Source of the DNA: Cohnella nanjingensis
Lineage (GTDB): Bacteria; Bacillota; Bacilli; Paenibacillales; Paenibacillaceae
Assembly (NCBI RefSeq): GCF_014212125.1
Contig: NZ_JACJVP010000021.1
Location: 62,001-126,000, forward strand
Direction of reading: 5' to 3'
DNA length: 64,000 nucleotides
A program made the position numbers and the translations under genes. The notes under the pieces were generated by a model. That model searched no databases, had not been told where the DNA came from, and saw nothing but the letters and a program-made list of their open reading frames with translations. Below are positions 23,962-33,435 of this stretch, piece by piece; the stretch's first letter is position 1, and each line of letters starts with the position of its first letter.

Positions 23962-24879
23962 CTAGACTTTCAAGTATTTGCGGACGGATACGACGCTTCC
24001 CCAGACGCCGAGCAACGTGCCCAGAATGAGCAGCGTGCCGCCGACGAGCCAGCCGACTTCCTGCAGGTCGGCCAATTGGATCAGCATCAGACCCAAATCG
24101 TATTGCGCGGTCTTAATCAGCTTGGAGTAGCCATAGAGCAGCAGCGCGGTCGTGATGGCCGAGCCCCCTGCCCCGATGAGCACGCCTTCGATGAAGAACG
24201 GCCAGCGGATAAAGTTGTTCGTGGCGCCGACCAGCTTCATGATGCCGATCTCCCGGCGCCGGGCCAGGATGGTCATCTTGATCGTCGTGGAGATGAGGAA
24301 CATCGCCATGATGGCGAGACCCGCGACGATGACGAGGCCGATGTTGCGGACGGCGTTGGTGATGCGGAACAGCTTCTCGACGGTGCCCTGTCCGTATTTG
24401 ACGCCGAGTATCGGCTTCGAGGCGTCGGTCTCGTTAATCGCCTTGATCTGCTTGGAGACGTAGGCGACCTGCTGCGGGTCGAACAATTCGACGTCGTACG
24501 CGTCCGGCAGCGGATTGTCTTCCTTCTCGTAGCCGTCGAGCGCGCTGCGCGCATCCTCGTCCAAGCCTTCCCGGAGACGATTGAGGCCTTCCTCCTTGGA
24601 GATGAAGGTGACCTTCTTCACTTCGGGAATCCGGCCGATCAGGCGCTGCACCTCTTCGACCTTGGACGGATTCGTCCCCGTCTGGAGGAAGACGCTGATC
24701 TGGACCTGGCTGTCGAACTGGTCCGCCAGCTTGTTCACGTTCAAGGCAAGAAGCATGAATACGCCGAGTACAAATAGGGAGACGACGATCGAGCCCATGG
24801 ACGCGAACGACATCCAGCCGTTGCGGAACACGTTCTTGCCACCTTCGCGGATATGGCGCACGAGGGTGCTAAACTTCAT
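23962..24879 (-). CDS. ftsX: Cell-division/cell-wall regulator FtsX
   Basis: A 305-residue permease-like protein with an N-terminal helix (FASMGSIVVSLFVLGVFML), an extracellular loop of about 130 residues, and three C-terminal helices (NIGLVIVAGLAIMAMFLIS, FIEGVLIGAGGSAIT, VGGTLLILGTLLGVW). The cytoplasmic turn RREIGIMKLVGAT is the FtsX signature. It overlaps ftsE by 11 bases, and the ATG at 24879 follows GAGGGG. With FtsE it should transmit ATP hydrolysis to the extracellular hydrolase encoded next. Confidence 0.95.
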   Translation of the reverse strand: MKFSTLVRHIREGGKNVFRNGWMSFASMGSIVVSLFVLGVFMLLALNVNKLADQFDSQVQISVFLQTGTNPSKVEEVQRLIGRIPEVKKVTFISKEEGLNRLREGLDEDARSALDGYEKEDNPLPDAYDVELFDPQQVAYVSKQIKAINETDASKPILGVKYGQGTVEKLFRITNAVRNIGLVIVAGLAIMAMFLISTTIKMTILARRREIGIMKLVGATNNFIRWPFFIEGVLIGAGGSAITTALLLYGYSKLIKTAQYDLGLMLIQLADLQEVGWLVGGTLLILGTLLGVWGSVVSVRKYLKV

Positions 24880-25555
24880 AGCCGTATTCCCCTCTCTGCT
24901 CATCCCGGACAATCGCGCCCCGCTCGATGGCGATGACGCGCTTGCGCAGATTGTTGACGATATCTTTGTTGTGGGTGGCCATGACGATGGTCGTGCCCCG
25001 GAAGTTGATCTCCTCCAGCAGCTTCATAATGCCCCAAGACGTCTCCGGGTCGAGGTTGCCGGTCGGCTCGTCCGCCACGATGACGGAAGGGCTGTTCACG
25101 ATCGCGCGGGCGATGGCGACGCGCTGCTGCTCGCCCCCGGAGAGCTGGGCCGGCAAGCTGGCCGCCTTGTGCTTCAGGCCGACCAGGTCGAGCACCTCCA
25201 TCGTCCGCTTGCGGATCTGCCGCTTGGGCGACTCGATGACCTCCATCGCAAAAGCGACGTTCTCGTACACGGATAATTTGGGGAGGAGGCGGAAATCTTG
25301 GAATACGACGCCGATATTTCGGCGCACGTACGGAATTTTGCGTTGCTTCAGCTTGCCTATATTGAATCCGTTGACGGAGAGCTGCCCCTTGGTGGGCACT
25401 TCCTCGCGGTAGATCAGCTTCATGAACGTCGACTTGCCTGCGCCCGAAGGGCCGACGACATAGACGAATTCGTTCCGGTCGATGACGACGCTTACGCCCT
25501 GCAGCGCCGGCGTTCCGTCGGGATAGGTCTTCCATATGTCGTGCATTTCGATCAT
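24869..25555 (-). CDS. ftsE: Cell-division ATP-binding protein FtsE
   Basis: A 228-residue ABC ATPase of normal FtsE length. Walker A is GPSGAGKST, the signature [14 protein letters not shown], Walker [14 protein letters not shown] and the switch His ATHNKD. The ATG at 25555 ([14 protein letters not shown]) is chosen because it follows CAGGAAGTGA. An in-frame upstream ATG near 25636 would add 27 residues with no counterpart in the family. The promoter at 25580-25608 lies just before it. Confidence 0.96.
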   Translation of the reverse strand: MIEMHDIWKTYPDGTPALQGVSVVIDRNEFVYVVGPSGAGKSTFMKLIYREEVPTKGQLSVNGFNIGKLKQRKIPYVRRNIGVVFQDFRLLPKLSVYENVAFAMEVIESPKRQIRKRTMEVLDLVGLKHKAASLPAQLSGGEQQRVAIARAIVNSPSVIVADEPTGNLDPETSWGIMKLLEEINFRGTTIVMATHNKDIVNNLRKRVIAIERGAIVRDEQRGEYGYEV

Positions 25556-25579
25556 GCGGTCACTTCCTGTCGGACTGAT

Positions 25580-25608
25580 TCTGTATTTTGGAGTAAACAC
25601 GGCTTCAA
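25580..25608 (-). promoter_or_regulatory. Probable SigA promoter of ftsEX
   Basis: TTGAAG (25603-25608), a 17-base spacer and TACAGA (25580-25585) on the minus strand place the start site about 20 bases before the ftsE ATG. This supports the short ftsE start. Confidence 0.6.
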
Positions 25609-25724
25609 GCTTGGACTTTAGGTACTTCGACATCATGCAATAAAATCCTTTATTTGTCGATCTTTCTCCGCATCTTTCTCCGGCGTGTCGAAACCCGGGA
25701 GGCTTTATGGGGCTTGAGCTTTAG

Positions 25725-25743
25725 GAAATTTTTAAGAAATTTC
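25725..25743. other. AT-rich dyad in the ftsE/VanW divergent gap
   Basis: GAAATTT and AAATTTC are inverted around five bases. It lies midway between the two divergent genes and could be an operator. No regulator is indicated. Confidence 0.3.
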
Positions 25744-25834
25744 TAATCTGTTGGAAAACGTTCCGTCGGTTCGTTACGTCTAGAATATGGAAGCCGCTTT
25801 TGGATCTGGATGGAAATGGGATGGAGGTTGTCCG

Positions 25835-27322
25835 ATGAGAAAAGCGTGGAGGTGGGCCGCAGTCATCGTCGTCGCCATGGGTCTCGGGGTCGGAGCGGCT
25901 AGCGGGTACGCGTTCAGCCAGGACGCGGATCGACGGTTGCCCGATGGACTGACGGTAGGCGGGTTGGCGGTAGGCGGCTTGGGGGCGGAGGAAGCGATCG
26001 CGGAGGTGCGGGCGCGGGCGGAAGCGCTGGCGGGCGCGCGCGTCTCGCTCGGCGGCGGGACGCAGTCGGAAGGCGCGGGAAAGGAAGCGGCCGACGGCGC
26101 GTTCGCGCTGCGCGAGCTCGGCATGTCGGTCGAAGTGTCGGAGGCGGTCCGCGACTTCGAGAAGTACCGGGACGCCGGCTGGTGGACCAAGGGGAAGATC
26201 AAGCGCCAACTCAAACCGTCCTATCCCGCGGTCGTCACCTGGAACGAGGAGACGTTCGCGGACCAAGCCGAGGCCCGCTGGGCGAGCGGCGCAGAGACCG
26301 CGCCCAAGAACGCCGTACGGACCATCAACGAACGGGACGAAGTGGTCTATACGCCCGAAGTGGCCGGCACCGCGCTGGACACGGCCGCGCTGTTCGAAGA
26401 GGTGAAGCGGCGCGCGCCCCGCTCCCTGGCGGATGTCGGAGGGGCGGCGGACGGCAGCGTACGCGCGCTCGGCGTTGGCCTGCCGCTCGTCAAGATCGTT
26501 CCCGAGGTGACGGTCGCGTCCCTCCGGGAGGAAGGTCTCGCGCGCAAGATCGTCGAGTTCACGACGGCGTTCACGACGAGCGGCGAGGGCCGATCGCACA
26601 ACGTCACCGCGGCGGCGCTAGCGCTTAACGATACGCTGCTGAAGCCGGGAGACGAATTCTCCTACGGGGACATCGTCGCGAAGGCGGAGAAGGCGTACGG
26701 GTACAAGGAGGCGCCGGTCATCGTCAAAGGGAAGCTGACGCCCGGCATCGGCGGCGGCATCTGTCAGGTGTCCAGCACGCTTTACAACGCGATCATCCGC
26801 GCGTCCGGCATCGAGATCGTCGAGCGCCGGAACCACTCCCTGCCCGTCAGCTACCTCCCCGTGGGCCTGGATGCGACGTTCGCGGACGGCTATATCGACT
26901 TCCGGTTCCGCAACGCGACCGGGAAGCTGCTCCTCATCAAGACGGTCGTCGAAGGCAAGAAATTGACCGTCAAGCTGTTCGGCACGATGGATGAGCGCGT
27001 CCGCTACGATCTGAGCACGGAGCAAGTGAAGGTGCTCGAACCGAAGCTGTCGTACGTGCGCGACGAAGGCGTCGCCCTCGGCGGGACGAAGGTGCTGGAG
27101 CAAGGGGCAGCCGGCGTCGTCATCGACACGTACCGGCTCAAATACGTCGACGGCAAGCTAACCGCCCGCGACAAGCTGAATCGCTCCACCTACCGCGCGC
27201 AGAACCAGGTGCTCGCCGTGAACCCGGCCGATCCGCGCCTCGCGCCGCCGGAAGGCAAGGGTGCGCCGTCTCCGTCGCCGGATGGCGATGGCGGCAAGGG
27301 TACGCCGGTCGAGCCGGTGTGA
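25835..27322 (+). CDS. VanW-family protein with G5-like domain
   Basis: A 495-residue exported or membrane-anchored protein. A signal-anchor (AWRWAAVIVVAMGLGVGAASG) is followed by a PG-binding_4-like region. The VanW domain lies at about 260-400, with KPGDEFSYGDIV, TPGIGGGICQVSSTLYNA and RRNHSLPVSYLPVGLDATF. A G5-type beta domain follows (to about 470), then a Pro/Gly-rich tail. VanW proteins occur in some vancomycin-resistance loci, but most members have no known function; nothing here points to resistance. The ATG at 25835 follows GGAGGTTG; the earlier ATG at 25787 does not. It diverges from ftsE. Confidence 0.9.
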   Translation: MRKAWRWAAVIVVAMGLGVGAASGYAFSQDADRRLPDGLTVGGLAVGGLGAEEAIAEVRARAEALAGARVSLGGGTQSEGAGKEAADGAFALRELGMSVEVSEAVRDFEKYRDAGWWTKGKIKRQLKPSYPAVVTWNEETFADQAEARWASGAETAPKNAVRTINERDEVVYTPEVAGTALDTAALFEEVKRRAPRSLADVGGAADGSVRALGVGLPLVKIVPEVTVASLREEGLARKIVEFTTAFTTSGEGRSHNVTAAALALNDTLLKPGDEFSYGDIVAKAEKAYGYKEAPVIVKGKLTPGIGGGICQVSSTLYNAIIRASGIEIVERRNHSLPVSYLPVGLDATFADGYIDFRFRNATGKLLLIKTVVEGKKLTVKLFGTMDERVRYDLSTEQVKVLEPKLSYVRDEGVALGGTKVLEQGAAGVVIDTYRLKYVDGKLTARDKLNRSTYRAQNQVLAVNPADPRLAPPEGKGAPSPSPDGDGGKGTPVEPV

Positions 27323-27479
27323 CGAGACGGCGGAAGGACGGCGACTACGGCTAGGACGCGAAGGCGGAGCCGGTGCGATGGTCGGCGAAGGCGCCTTGGC
27401 TAAGGTGTAACGGTGAAGCTGGGGTGACGTAATTCTGCCGCCCCTTCGGAAGGCTGGCGAATCAAAGCCGGATGACGAG

Positions 27480-27527
27480 CAAGAGGATCCCGCAGCCGCG
27501 ACGTACGCGGACTTGGGATCCTCTTTT
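27480..27527. terminator. Terminator between the convergent VanW and argH genes
   Basis: AAGAGGATCCC and GGGATCCTCTT form an 11-base-pair stem with inner pairing, with T on the right and A-rich sequence on the left. Confidence 0.8.
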
Positions 27528-27581
27528 GGTTGTGTTCATTGCGAGACGCTATTGGGGTTGCGGCGGATGCGCCGACTTCAC

Positions 27582-28997
27582 TTAACGGCTCTTCGCTTCG
27601 TACTCGGACGTCCATGCCTGCGTCCGTGTCAGCTCGGCCTCGGCGCGGGCGATCGCGTCCGACACTTGGTTCGTCGCGGTGCCGCCGTAGACGTTGCGCG
27701 CGTTGACGACGGTCGCCGGTTGGAGCACTTCGTAGATCCGGTCGTCGAACAGCGCGGAGAATTGCTTGAATTCGTCCAGCGTCAGATCGAGCAGGAACTT
27801 GTTCTGCTGGATGCAGTACAGCACCGTCTTGCCGATGACTTCATGCGCCTGGCGGAACGGCAGCCCTTTGTTCACGAGGAAGTCGGCGATGTCGGTCGCG
27901 TTCGAGAAGTCCTGGTCGACGGCGCGGCGCATGCGCTCCTTGCGCACCTTCATCGTCTCGATCATCGGCGCGAACAGCTGAAGCGCGCCCTGGAGCGTCT
28001 TGACGGTGTCGAACATGCCTTCCTTGTCTTCCTGCATGTCCTTGTTGTAAGCGAGCGGCAGCGACTTCAGTACCGTCAAGAGGCCGACGAGGTTGCCGTA
28101 GACGCGGCCCGTCTTGCCGCGGACGAGCTCCGGTACGTCCGGATTCTTCTTCTGCGGCATGATGCTCGAGCCGGTGCAGAACGCGTCGTCCAGCTCGACG
28201 AATTGGAACTCCGTGCTCGACCACAGGACGAGCTCCTCGCTGAGACGCGACAAGTGCGTCATGATGAGCGAGGCGCCCGCCAGAAACTCGACGATGAAGT
28301 CGCGGTCGCTGACGGCATCCAGGCTGTTCTCGTAGACGCGGCCGAAGTTCAGCAGCTTCGCCGTGTACAGCCGGTCGATCGCGAACGTCGTGCCGGCCAG
28401 CGCGCCCGCGCCGAGCGGCAGCGCGTCGATGCGCTTGTAACTGTCCTGCAGGCGCTCGATGTCGCGGCCGAACATGGACACGTATGCCATCAGGTGATGC
28501 GCGAACAGGATCGGCTGCGCCCGCTGCAGATGCGTATAGCCCGGCACGATCGTATCGAGGTTCGCCTTCGCCTGCGTGATCAGCGCGTTTTGCAATTTGG
28601 ACAGCAGATCCACAAATTCCACGACGCGTTTACGCAGGTACAAGTGCATATCCGTCGCGACCTGGTCGTTGCGGCTCCGTCCCGTATGCAGCTTGCCGCC
28701 GACCGGTCCGATCTCGTCGATGAGCGCCTTCTCGATGTTCATGTGAATGTCTTCGTCGGCGATCGCGAATTCCTGTTCGCCCCGCTGGATGCGATTGCGA
28801 ACCTTCAGCAGGCCTTCCTTGATCTTCTCGACGTCGTCCGCCGGCAAGATGCCGCAGTGTCCCAGCATCGCGACGTGCGCCAGACTGCCTTGGATGTCTT
28901 CCTCGGCCAACTCCTTGTCGAACGTGATCGACGCCGTATATTCCTCAACCAATTGGTCGGTCTTCTTCGTGAACCGTCCGCCCCACAGCTTGCTCAT
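27582..28997 (-). CDS. argH: Argininosuccinate lyase
   Basis: A 471-residue enzyme that splits argininosuccinate to arginine and fumarate, the last step of arginine synthesis. The family signature [11 protein letters not shown] is intact, with the catalytic Ser loop. The N-terminus [15 protein letters not shown] and the [14 protein letters not shown] block (His 160-like) are typical. The ATG at 28997 is chosen by the family N-terminus; upstream in-frame codons would add about 45 unrelated residues. It is the last gene of the arginine operon but is separated from argG by a 778-base gap full of repeats. Confidence 0.97.
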   Translation of the reverse strand: MSKLWGGRFTKKTDQLVEEYTASITFDKELAEEDIQGSLAHVAMLGHCGILPADDVEKIKEGLLKVRNRIQRGEQEFAIADEDIHMNIEKALIDEIGPVGGKLHTGRSRNDQVATDMHLYLRKRVVEFVDLLSKLQNALITQAKANLDTIVPGYTHLQRAQPILFAHHLMAYVSMFGRDIERLQDSYKRIDALPLGAGALAGTTFAIDRLYTAKLLNFGRVYENSLDAVSDRDFIVEFLAGASLIMTHLSRLSEELVLWSSTEFQFVELDDAFCTGSSIMPQKKNPDVPELVRGKTGRVYGNLVGLLTVLKSLPLAYNKDMQEDKEGMFDTVKTLQGALQLFAPMIETMKVRKERMRRAVDQDFSNATDIADFLVNKGLPFRQAHEVIGKTVLYCIQQNKFLLDLTLDEFKQFSALFDDRIYEVLQPATVVNARNVYGGTATNQVSDAIARAEAELTRTQAWTSEYEAKSR

Positions 28998-29140
28998 GCC
29001 TGCGTTTGCCCCTTTCGTCATGTGCTTATTCGAGTTCGCTTGCTTGCGAGCCGGATCGGTTCGCTCCGACCGGCTTCCGAATCTCCGATCGCGGTGCCTC
29101 TTGCTTCGCAACGGCTGATTTGCGATCTTCATGTTGGGAA

Positions 29141-29162
29141 TAAGCTGTAAAAGTACATCTTA
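29141..29162. repeat. 22-bp dyad, copy 1 (TAAGCTGTA-N4-TACATCTTA)
   Basis: Nine-base half sites with one mismatch around a four-base spacer (AAAG). It is one of three similar dyads upstream of argH. Confidence 0.5.
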
Positions 29163-29191
29163 TTTTCCGCCAACACGCCCATTTGAGCCTT

Positions 29192-29213
29192 TTAGTTGCA
29201 AAAGTACAACTAA
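29192..29213. repeat. 22-bp dyad, copy 2 (TTAGTTGCA-N4-TACAACTAA)
   Basis: Half sites TTAGTTGCA and TACAACTAA around AAAG, nearly a perfect palindrome. It resembles an operator for a dimeric repressor, but the shape does not match the ARG box. Confidence 0.6.
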
Positions 29214-29252
29214 TTTCATGAATTCTCGCGGTATCGATGATTTTTCAGGAAT

Positions 29253-29274
29253 CTAGTTGTACGAATGCAACTAA
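29253..29274. repeat. 22-bp dyad, copy 3 (CTAGTTGTA-N4-TGCAACTAA)
   Basis: The same consensus TTAGTTGYA-N4-TRCAACTAA as copy 2 with a different spacer (CGAA). The starts of the three copies are 51 and 61 bases apart. Confidence 0.6.
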
Positions 29275-29310
29275 ATCGGGTAAAACGCGACTTGGACCCC
29301 AAAAGCTGGC

Positions 29311-29636
29311 TTGGATCGGCAGTTGCGGACCTGCCTGCCCGGTCGTCGGCTTGGCTTGGATCGGCAGTTGCGGACCTGCCTACCCGGTCATCGGCCGGCT
29401 CGGACTGCAGCAGCGAACCTGCCCGGTCGTCGGTTGGCTCGGACCGGCAGTTGCGGACCTGCCTACCCGGTCATCGGTCGGCTTGGATCGGCAGTTGCGG
29501 ACCTGCCTACCCGGTCATCGGTCGGCTCGGATCGGCTGTTGCGGACCTGCCTACCCGGTCATCGATCGGCTCGGATCGGCTGTTGCGGACCTGCCTGCCT
29601 GCCCAGTCACCGGTCGGCTCGGATCGGCAACAGCGG
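29311..29636. repeat. Tandem repeat of about 7.4 copies of a 44-bp unit in the argG-argH gap
   Basis: Units begin at 29311, 29356, 29400, 29439, 29483, 29527, 29571 and (partial) 29619. Most periods are 44 or 45; one unit has lost about five bases and one has gained four. The unit starts T(T/C)GGATCGGC and contains GCGGACCTGCCTACCCGGTC. Since 44 is not a multiple of three, the frames rotate and it is not a coding repeat. Units 4-6 are the most alike. Confidence 0.9.
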
Positions 29637-29775
29637 CCCCACCGCCCGGCCCAAACGGCAAAAACGGGAGCCCCGAAGGCGCCCGGCGCCCGCGGTGCTC
29701 CCTGCCGGCCTTCGCCGGCCGGCGCCGGCGTCGCCTTGGAGGCCGCAATCTTCCTCCCCGCCTCCCGCTCCCGCC

Positions 29776-31017
29776 TTAGTTCAAGCCGGAAGCGCCATTG
29801 ACGCCGGACGATACCTTGAGACGCAGCGCATTCAGGCGGATGAAGCCGGTCGCGTCGCCTTGGTCGTACGCTTGGGTCGGGTCCGCTTCCATCGTCGCGA
29901 TGTGCGGGTTGTACAGGCTGACCGGGCTCTTGAGGCCGGCGGCCAGGATGTTGCCCTTGTACAGCTTCAGACGCACGGTACCCGTGACGTTCTTCTGCGA
30001 CTCGTTCACGAGGGCTTGGATGGCCAGGCGCTCCGGCGCGAACCAGAAGCCGTTGTACACGAGCGAGCTGTACTTGGAGATGAGCGAATCCCGCAGGTGC
30101 ATGACGTCTCGATCCATCGTCAGCGACTCCATCTTGCGGTGCGCGGCGAACAGGATGCTGCCGCCCGGCGTCTCGTACACGCCGCGGCTCTTCATGCCGA
30201 CGAAGCGGTTCTCGACCATGTCGACGCGGCCGATGCCGTGCTTGCCGCCCAGCTCGTTCAGCTTGTTCATGATGCCGAGCGGGGTGAGGCGCTCGCCGCC
30301 CACCGCCACGCAGTCGCCGGCTTCGAAGTCGAGCTCGACGTACTCGGCGGTGTCGGGCGCCTGCTCCGGAGAGACGCTCAGCACGTACATGTCCTGCACG
30401 TCGTCCGCGCTCGAGTCGAACCACGGATCTTCGAGCATGCCGCTCTCGAAGCTGATGTGCAGCAAGTTGCGGTCCATCGAATACGGCTTCGCCGCGGAAG
30501 CTTGGACGTTGATGCCGTGCTTCTCGGCGTAGGCGATCATCTCGGCGCGGCCCGGGAACGCGGCCCGGAACGCTTCGTCGCGCCACGGCGCGATGACCTT
30601 GATGTCCGGCGCGAGCGCGGCGGCCGTCAGCTCGAAGCGCACTTGGTCGTTGCCTTTGCCGGTCGCGCCGTGCGCGATGGCGGTCGCGCCTTCGGCGCGG
30701 GCGATCTCGACCATGCGCTTCGCGATCAGCGGACGCGCGATGGACGTGCCGAGCAGATATTGCCCTTCATAGAGCGCGCCGGCTTGGAACATCGGGAAGA
30801 TAAAGTCCTTCGCGAACTCGTCCTGCAGGTCGTCGATGTACACTTTGGAGGCGCCGGTCTTGATCGCTTTCTCTTCGAGGCCTTCCAGCTCCTCCCGCTG
30901 TCCGATGTCGGCGGTGAAGGTGATAATCTCGGCGTCGTAGGTCTCCTTCAGCCACGTCAGGATAACGGACGTATCGAGGCCGCCGGAATAGGCGAGTACG
31001 ATTTTTTCTTTAGCCAT
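29776..31017 (-). CDS. argG: Argininosuccinate synthase
   Basis: A 413-residue enzyme that joins citrulline and aspartate with ATP. The PP-loop is AYSGGLDTS near residue 9, and the citrulline/aspartate-binding stretches [15 protein letters not shown] and [17 protein letters not shown] are present. A short Ser/Gly/Asn tail ends the protein. The ATG at 31017 follows GGAGCG and lies 33 bases after argF. It is cotranscribed in the arginine operon. Confidence 0.97.
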   Translation of the reverse strand: MAKEKIVLAYSGGLDTSVILTWLKETYDAEIITFTADIGQREELEGLEEKAIKTGASKVYIDDLQDEFAKDFIFPMFQAGALYEGQYLLGTSIARPLIAKRMVEIARAEGATAIAHGATGKGNDQVRFELTAAALAPDIKVIAPWRDEAFRAAFPGRAEMIAYAEKHGINVQASAAKPYSMDRNLLHISFESGMLEDPWFDSSADDVQDMYVLSVSPEQAPDTAEYVELDFEAGDCVAVGGERLTPLGIMNKLNELGGKHGIGRVDMVENRFVGMKSRGVYETPGGSILFAAHRKMESLTMDRDVMHLRDSLISKYSSLVYNGFWFAPERLAIQALVNESQKNVTGTVRLKLYKGNILAAGLKSPVSLYNPHIATMEADPTQAYDQGDATGFIRLNALRLKVSSGVNGASGLN

Positions 31018-31050
31018 GATGGGGATAACGCTCCTCTATTCGAAAAATAG

Positions 31051-32010
31051 TTACATGATGGCGGCCATGATCGCTTTCTGCGCGTGCAGACGATTCTCGG
31101 CCTCGTCGAAGACGACGGAGTGCGGGCCGTCGATGACGCCCTCGCTCACTTCCTCGCCGCGATGCGCGGGCAGGCAGTGCATGAAGAGGTAGTCGCCCTT
31201 CGCGTGCCCCGCGAGCTGCTCGTTCACTTGGTAGTCCTTGAAGGCGCGCTCGCGCTCCTTCTGCTCTTCCTCGAAGCCCATGCTCGCCCAGACGTCGGTA
31301 TAGATGACGTCCGCGCCTTCGGCCGCTTCGCGGGCGTCGCGCAAGATGTCCACCTTGCCGCCGAATTCGTTCGCGAACTCGCGCGCCAAGCGCACTTGCT
31401 CGGCGTCCGGCTCGTAGCCTTCCGGGGACGCGCTCGCGAAGTGCATGCCCAGCTTGCTAGCCCCGATCATCAGCGAATGCACCATGTTGTTGCCGTCGCC
31501 GATGTAGGCGATCTTGAGGCCTTCCAGTTTACCCTTCTTCTCCAGGATCGTCTGGTAGTCGGCAAGCGCCTGGCAAGGATGGGACTGGTCGGACAAAGCG
31601 TTGATGACCGGTACGGTCGCGGACCGGGCGAGCTCGACGACGTTGCGGTGGCCGAACGTCCGGATGATGATGCCGTCCAGGTAGCGGGACATCGTCTGCG
31701 CCGTATCGCGGATCGTCTCCCCGCGGCCCATCTGAATGTCGTTTTTGCTGAGGAACAATGCTTGGCCGCCCAACTGATACATGCCGACTTCAAAGGAAAT
31801 CCGCGTGCGGGTGGACGATTTCTCGAAGATCATGCCGAGCGATTTGCCTTTCAGGGGCTGATAGATCTCTCCGGACTTCTGCTTGCGCTTCAGCTCGATC
31901 GCAAGGTCGAGCAAGTAGCGAATCTCATCGGGATGGTAGTCAACGAGTCCGAGAAAATCCCGGCCTTTAAGCTGCAAGGCAAGCTCCTCCACGTTCGCGG
32001 TCGGTTGCAA
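31051..32010 (-). CDS. argF: Ornithine carbamoyltransferase
   Basis: A 319-residue enzyme that makes citrulline from ornithine and carbamoyl phosphate. The carbamoyl-phosphate site SSTRTRISFE and the ornithine-side motif FMHCLPAHRG are intact, and DQSHPCQALADY is present. The start is TTG at 32010, with AGGAGGGACT in front. It lies 17 bases behind argD and precedes argG. Confidence 0.97.
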   Translation of the reverse strand: MQPTANVEELALQLKGRDFLGLVDYHPDEIRYLLDLAIELKRKQKSGEIYQPLKGKSLGMIFEKSSTRTRISFEVGMYQLGGQALFLSKNDIQMGRGETIRDTAQTMSRYLDGIIIRTFGHRNVVELARSATVPVINALSDQSHPCQALADYQTILEKKGKLEGLKIAYIGDGNNMVHSLMIGASKLGMHFASASPEGYEPDAEQVRLAREFANEFGGKVDILRDAREAAEGADVIYTDVWASMGFEEEQKERERAFKDYQVNEQLAGHAKGDYLFMHCLPAHRGEEVSEGVIDGPHSVVFDEAENRLHAQKAIMAAIM

Positions 32011-32027
32011 GGCAGTCCCTCCTATTC

Positions 32028-33212
32028 TTAAGGCGTAACGGTCTTCGCCGCCGCCTGTTCGGTTAATACGGCGGCAATCAGGCTCACCGCTTGGTCGATG
32101 TCTTCATGGGTGACGAGGAGGCTCGGCAGCAGACGGATGACCGTAGGTCCCGCCGTGACGACGAGCAGGCCGCGGCGATGCAGCTCGGCGACCAGGTCCG
32201 CCACGGGACCCGTGCACTGAATGCCGACGAGCAGGCCTTTGCCGCGAATCTCGGTCACGTTCGGCAGCCCGCCGAGCGCCTCCTCCAGCTTGCCCATGAG
32301 GTATTCGCCGGCTTCGGCCGCGCGGCCCGGGGCGTCCAGCTTCAGCATCGTCTCGATCGTAGCGGCGACGGCCGCCATGGCGATCGGCGTGCCGCCGAAC
32401 GTCGAAGCGTGCGCGCCCGCGACGAAGGCGGGGACGAGCTTGGCTTTGCCGAGCATCGCGCCGACCGGGAAGCCGCTGCCGATGCCCTTGGCGAGCGTGA
32501 AGATGTCCGGCTCGACGCCGTAGTGCTGGTGAGCGAACAGCTTGCCCGTGCGGCCCATGCCGGTCTGGATCTCGTCGAGGATGAGGAGCAGGCCGTGACG
32601 GTCGCACAGCTCGCGTACGCCGCGCAGGAAGCCGGGATCGACGACGATGACGCCGCCTTCGGCCTGCACAAGCTCGAGCATGATCGCCGCCGTACGGTCG
32701 TTGACCGCCGCTTCGAGCGCAGGCAGATCATGCAGCGGGACGTGGACGAAGCCCTCCGGCAGCGGGAGGAAGCCTTCCTTCACCTTGTCCTGGCCGGTCG
32801 CCGTCAGCGTGGCGATCGTGCGGCCGTGGAACGACTGGTTGAAGGTGATCACTTCGTAGCGGCCGTTGCCGAGCACCTTCTGGTGGTAGCGGCGGGCCAG
32901 CTTAATGGCGGCTTCGTTCGCTTCCGCGCCGCTGTTGCAGAAGAAGACGGCGTCGGCGCCGCTGTTATCGACGAGCAGCTTGGCCGCTTTCTCCTGGTTC
33001 GGATTGCTGAAAAGGTTGGACATGTGCCACAGTTCGCCCAGCTGCGCGACGATCGCGTCCTTCACTTCGTCCGGCGCGTGGCCGAGACCGGTCACCGCCA
33101 GACCGCCCATGAAGTCCAGGTACTCCTTGCCTTGGTCGTCCCACAGACGGCTGCCTTTGCCCTTCACGAGCGTAATCGGGTATCTCGCATAAGTAGGGAA
33201 CAAGCTGCTCAT
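32028..33212 (-). CDS. argD: Acetylornithine aminotransferase
   Basis: A 394-residue class III PLP aminotransferase that converts N-acetylglutamate semialdehyde to N-acetylornithine. The FCNSGAEANEAAIKLAR phosphate loop, LILDEIQTGMGRTG and the PLP Lys in FTLAKGIGSGFP are present. The ATG at 33212 follows GGAGAAGGAG. A 223-base gap with short tandem repeats separates it from argB. Confidence 0.96.
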   Translation of the reverse strand: MSSLFPTYARYPITLVKGKGSRLWDDQGKEYLDFMGGLAVTGLGHAPDEVKDAIVAQLGELWHMSNLFSNPNQEKAAKLLVDNSGADAVFFCNSGAEANEAAIKLARRYHQKVLGNGRYEVITFNQSFHGRTIATLTATGQDKVKEGFLPLPEGFVHVPLHDLPALEAAVNDRTAAIMLELVQAEGGVIVVDPGFLRGVRELCDRHGLLLILDEIQTGMGRTGKLFAHQHYGVEPDIFTLAKGIGSGFPVGAMLGKAKLVPAFVAGAHASTFGGTPIAMAAVAATIETMLKLDAPGRAAEAGEYLMGKLEEALGGLPNVTEIRGKGLLVGIQCTGPVADLVAELHRRGLLVVTAGPTVIRLLPSLLVTHEDIDQAVSLIAAVLTEQAAAKTVTP

Positions 33213-33305
33213 TCTACCCACTCCTTCTCCTCGGATCCGCCAATGGCGGGGTGGTGCTTGGCGCTTCAAATGCTCACCCGCCCATGCAGGTTGGAGCTAG
33301 ATGCT

Positions 33306-33424
33306 GCTAGGTTCGTCCGCCAATGGCGAATAGTGCCGGTTGTGGCTAGGTTCCGTCTGCTAACGGCGGATAAAGTCGGATGTTGCTAAGTTCGACCGCC
33401 GACGGCGGAATGATGCCGGGGCTC
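33306..33424. repeat. Three tandem copies of a 39-40-bp unit in the argB-argD gap
   Basis: Units begin at GCTA(G/A)GTTC at 33306, 33345 and 33385. Each holds a small CCGCC/GGCGG-type hairpin (CCGCCAATGGCG, CTGCTAACGGCGG, CCGCCGACGGCGG). A fourth, partial hairpin lies near 33237. It is unrelated in sequence to the 44-bp repeat before argH. Confidence 0.7.
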
Positions 33425-33435
33425 GGAAAGGAACG

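Noticed and set aside
25835-27322. Vancomycin-resistance gene
   Set aside because: Only a VanW-family domain is present. No vanHAX or vanRS is near, and VanW/G5 proteins are common in non-resistant Firmicutes.
29311-29636. CRISPR array
   Set aside because: The 44-bp units are direct and adjacent, with no unique spacers between them, and no cas genes are near.
27513-31050. Two plus-strand frames over 500 codons across argH and argG
   Set aside because: They are antisense to clear arginine genes; the second also crosses the 44-bp tandem repeats, which are not a multiple of three.
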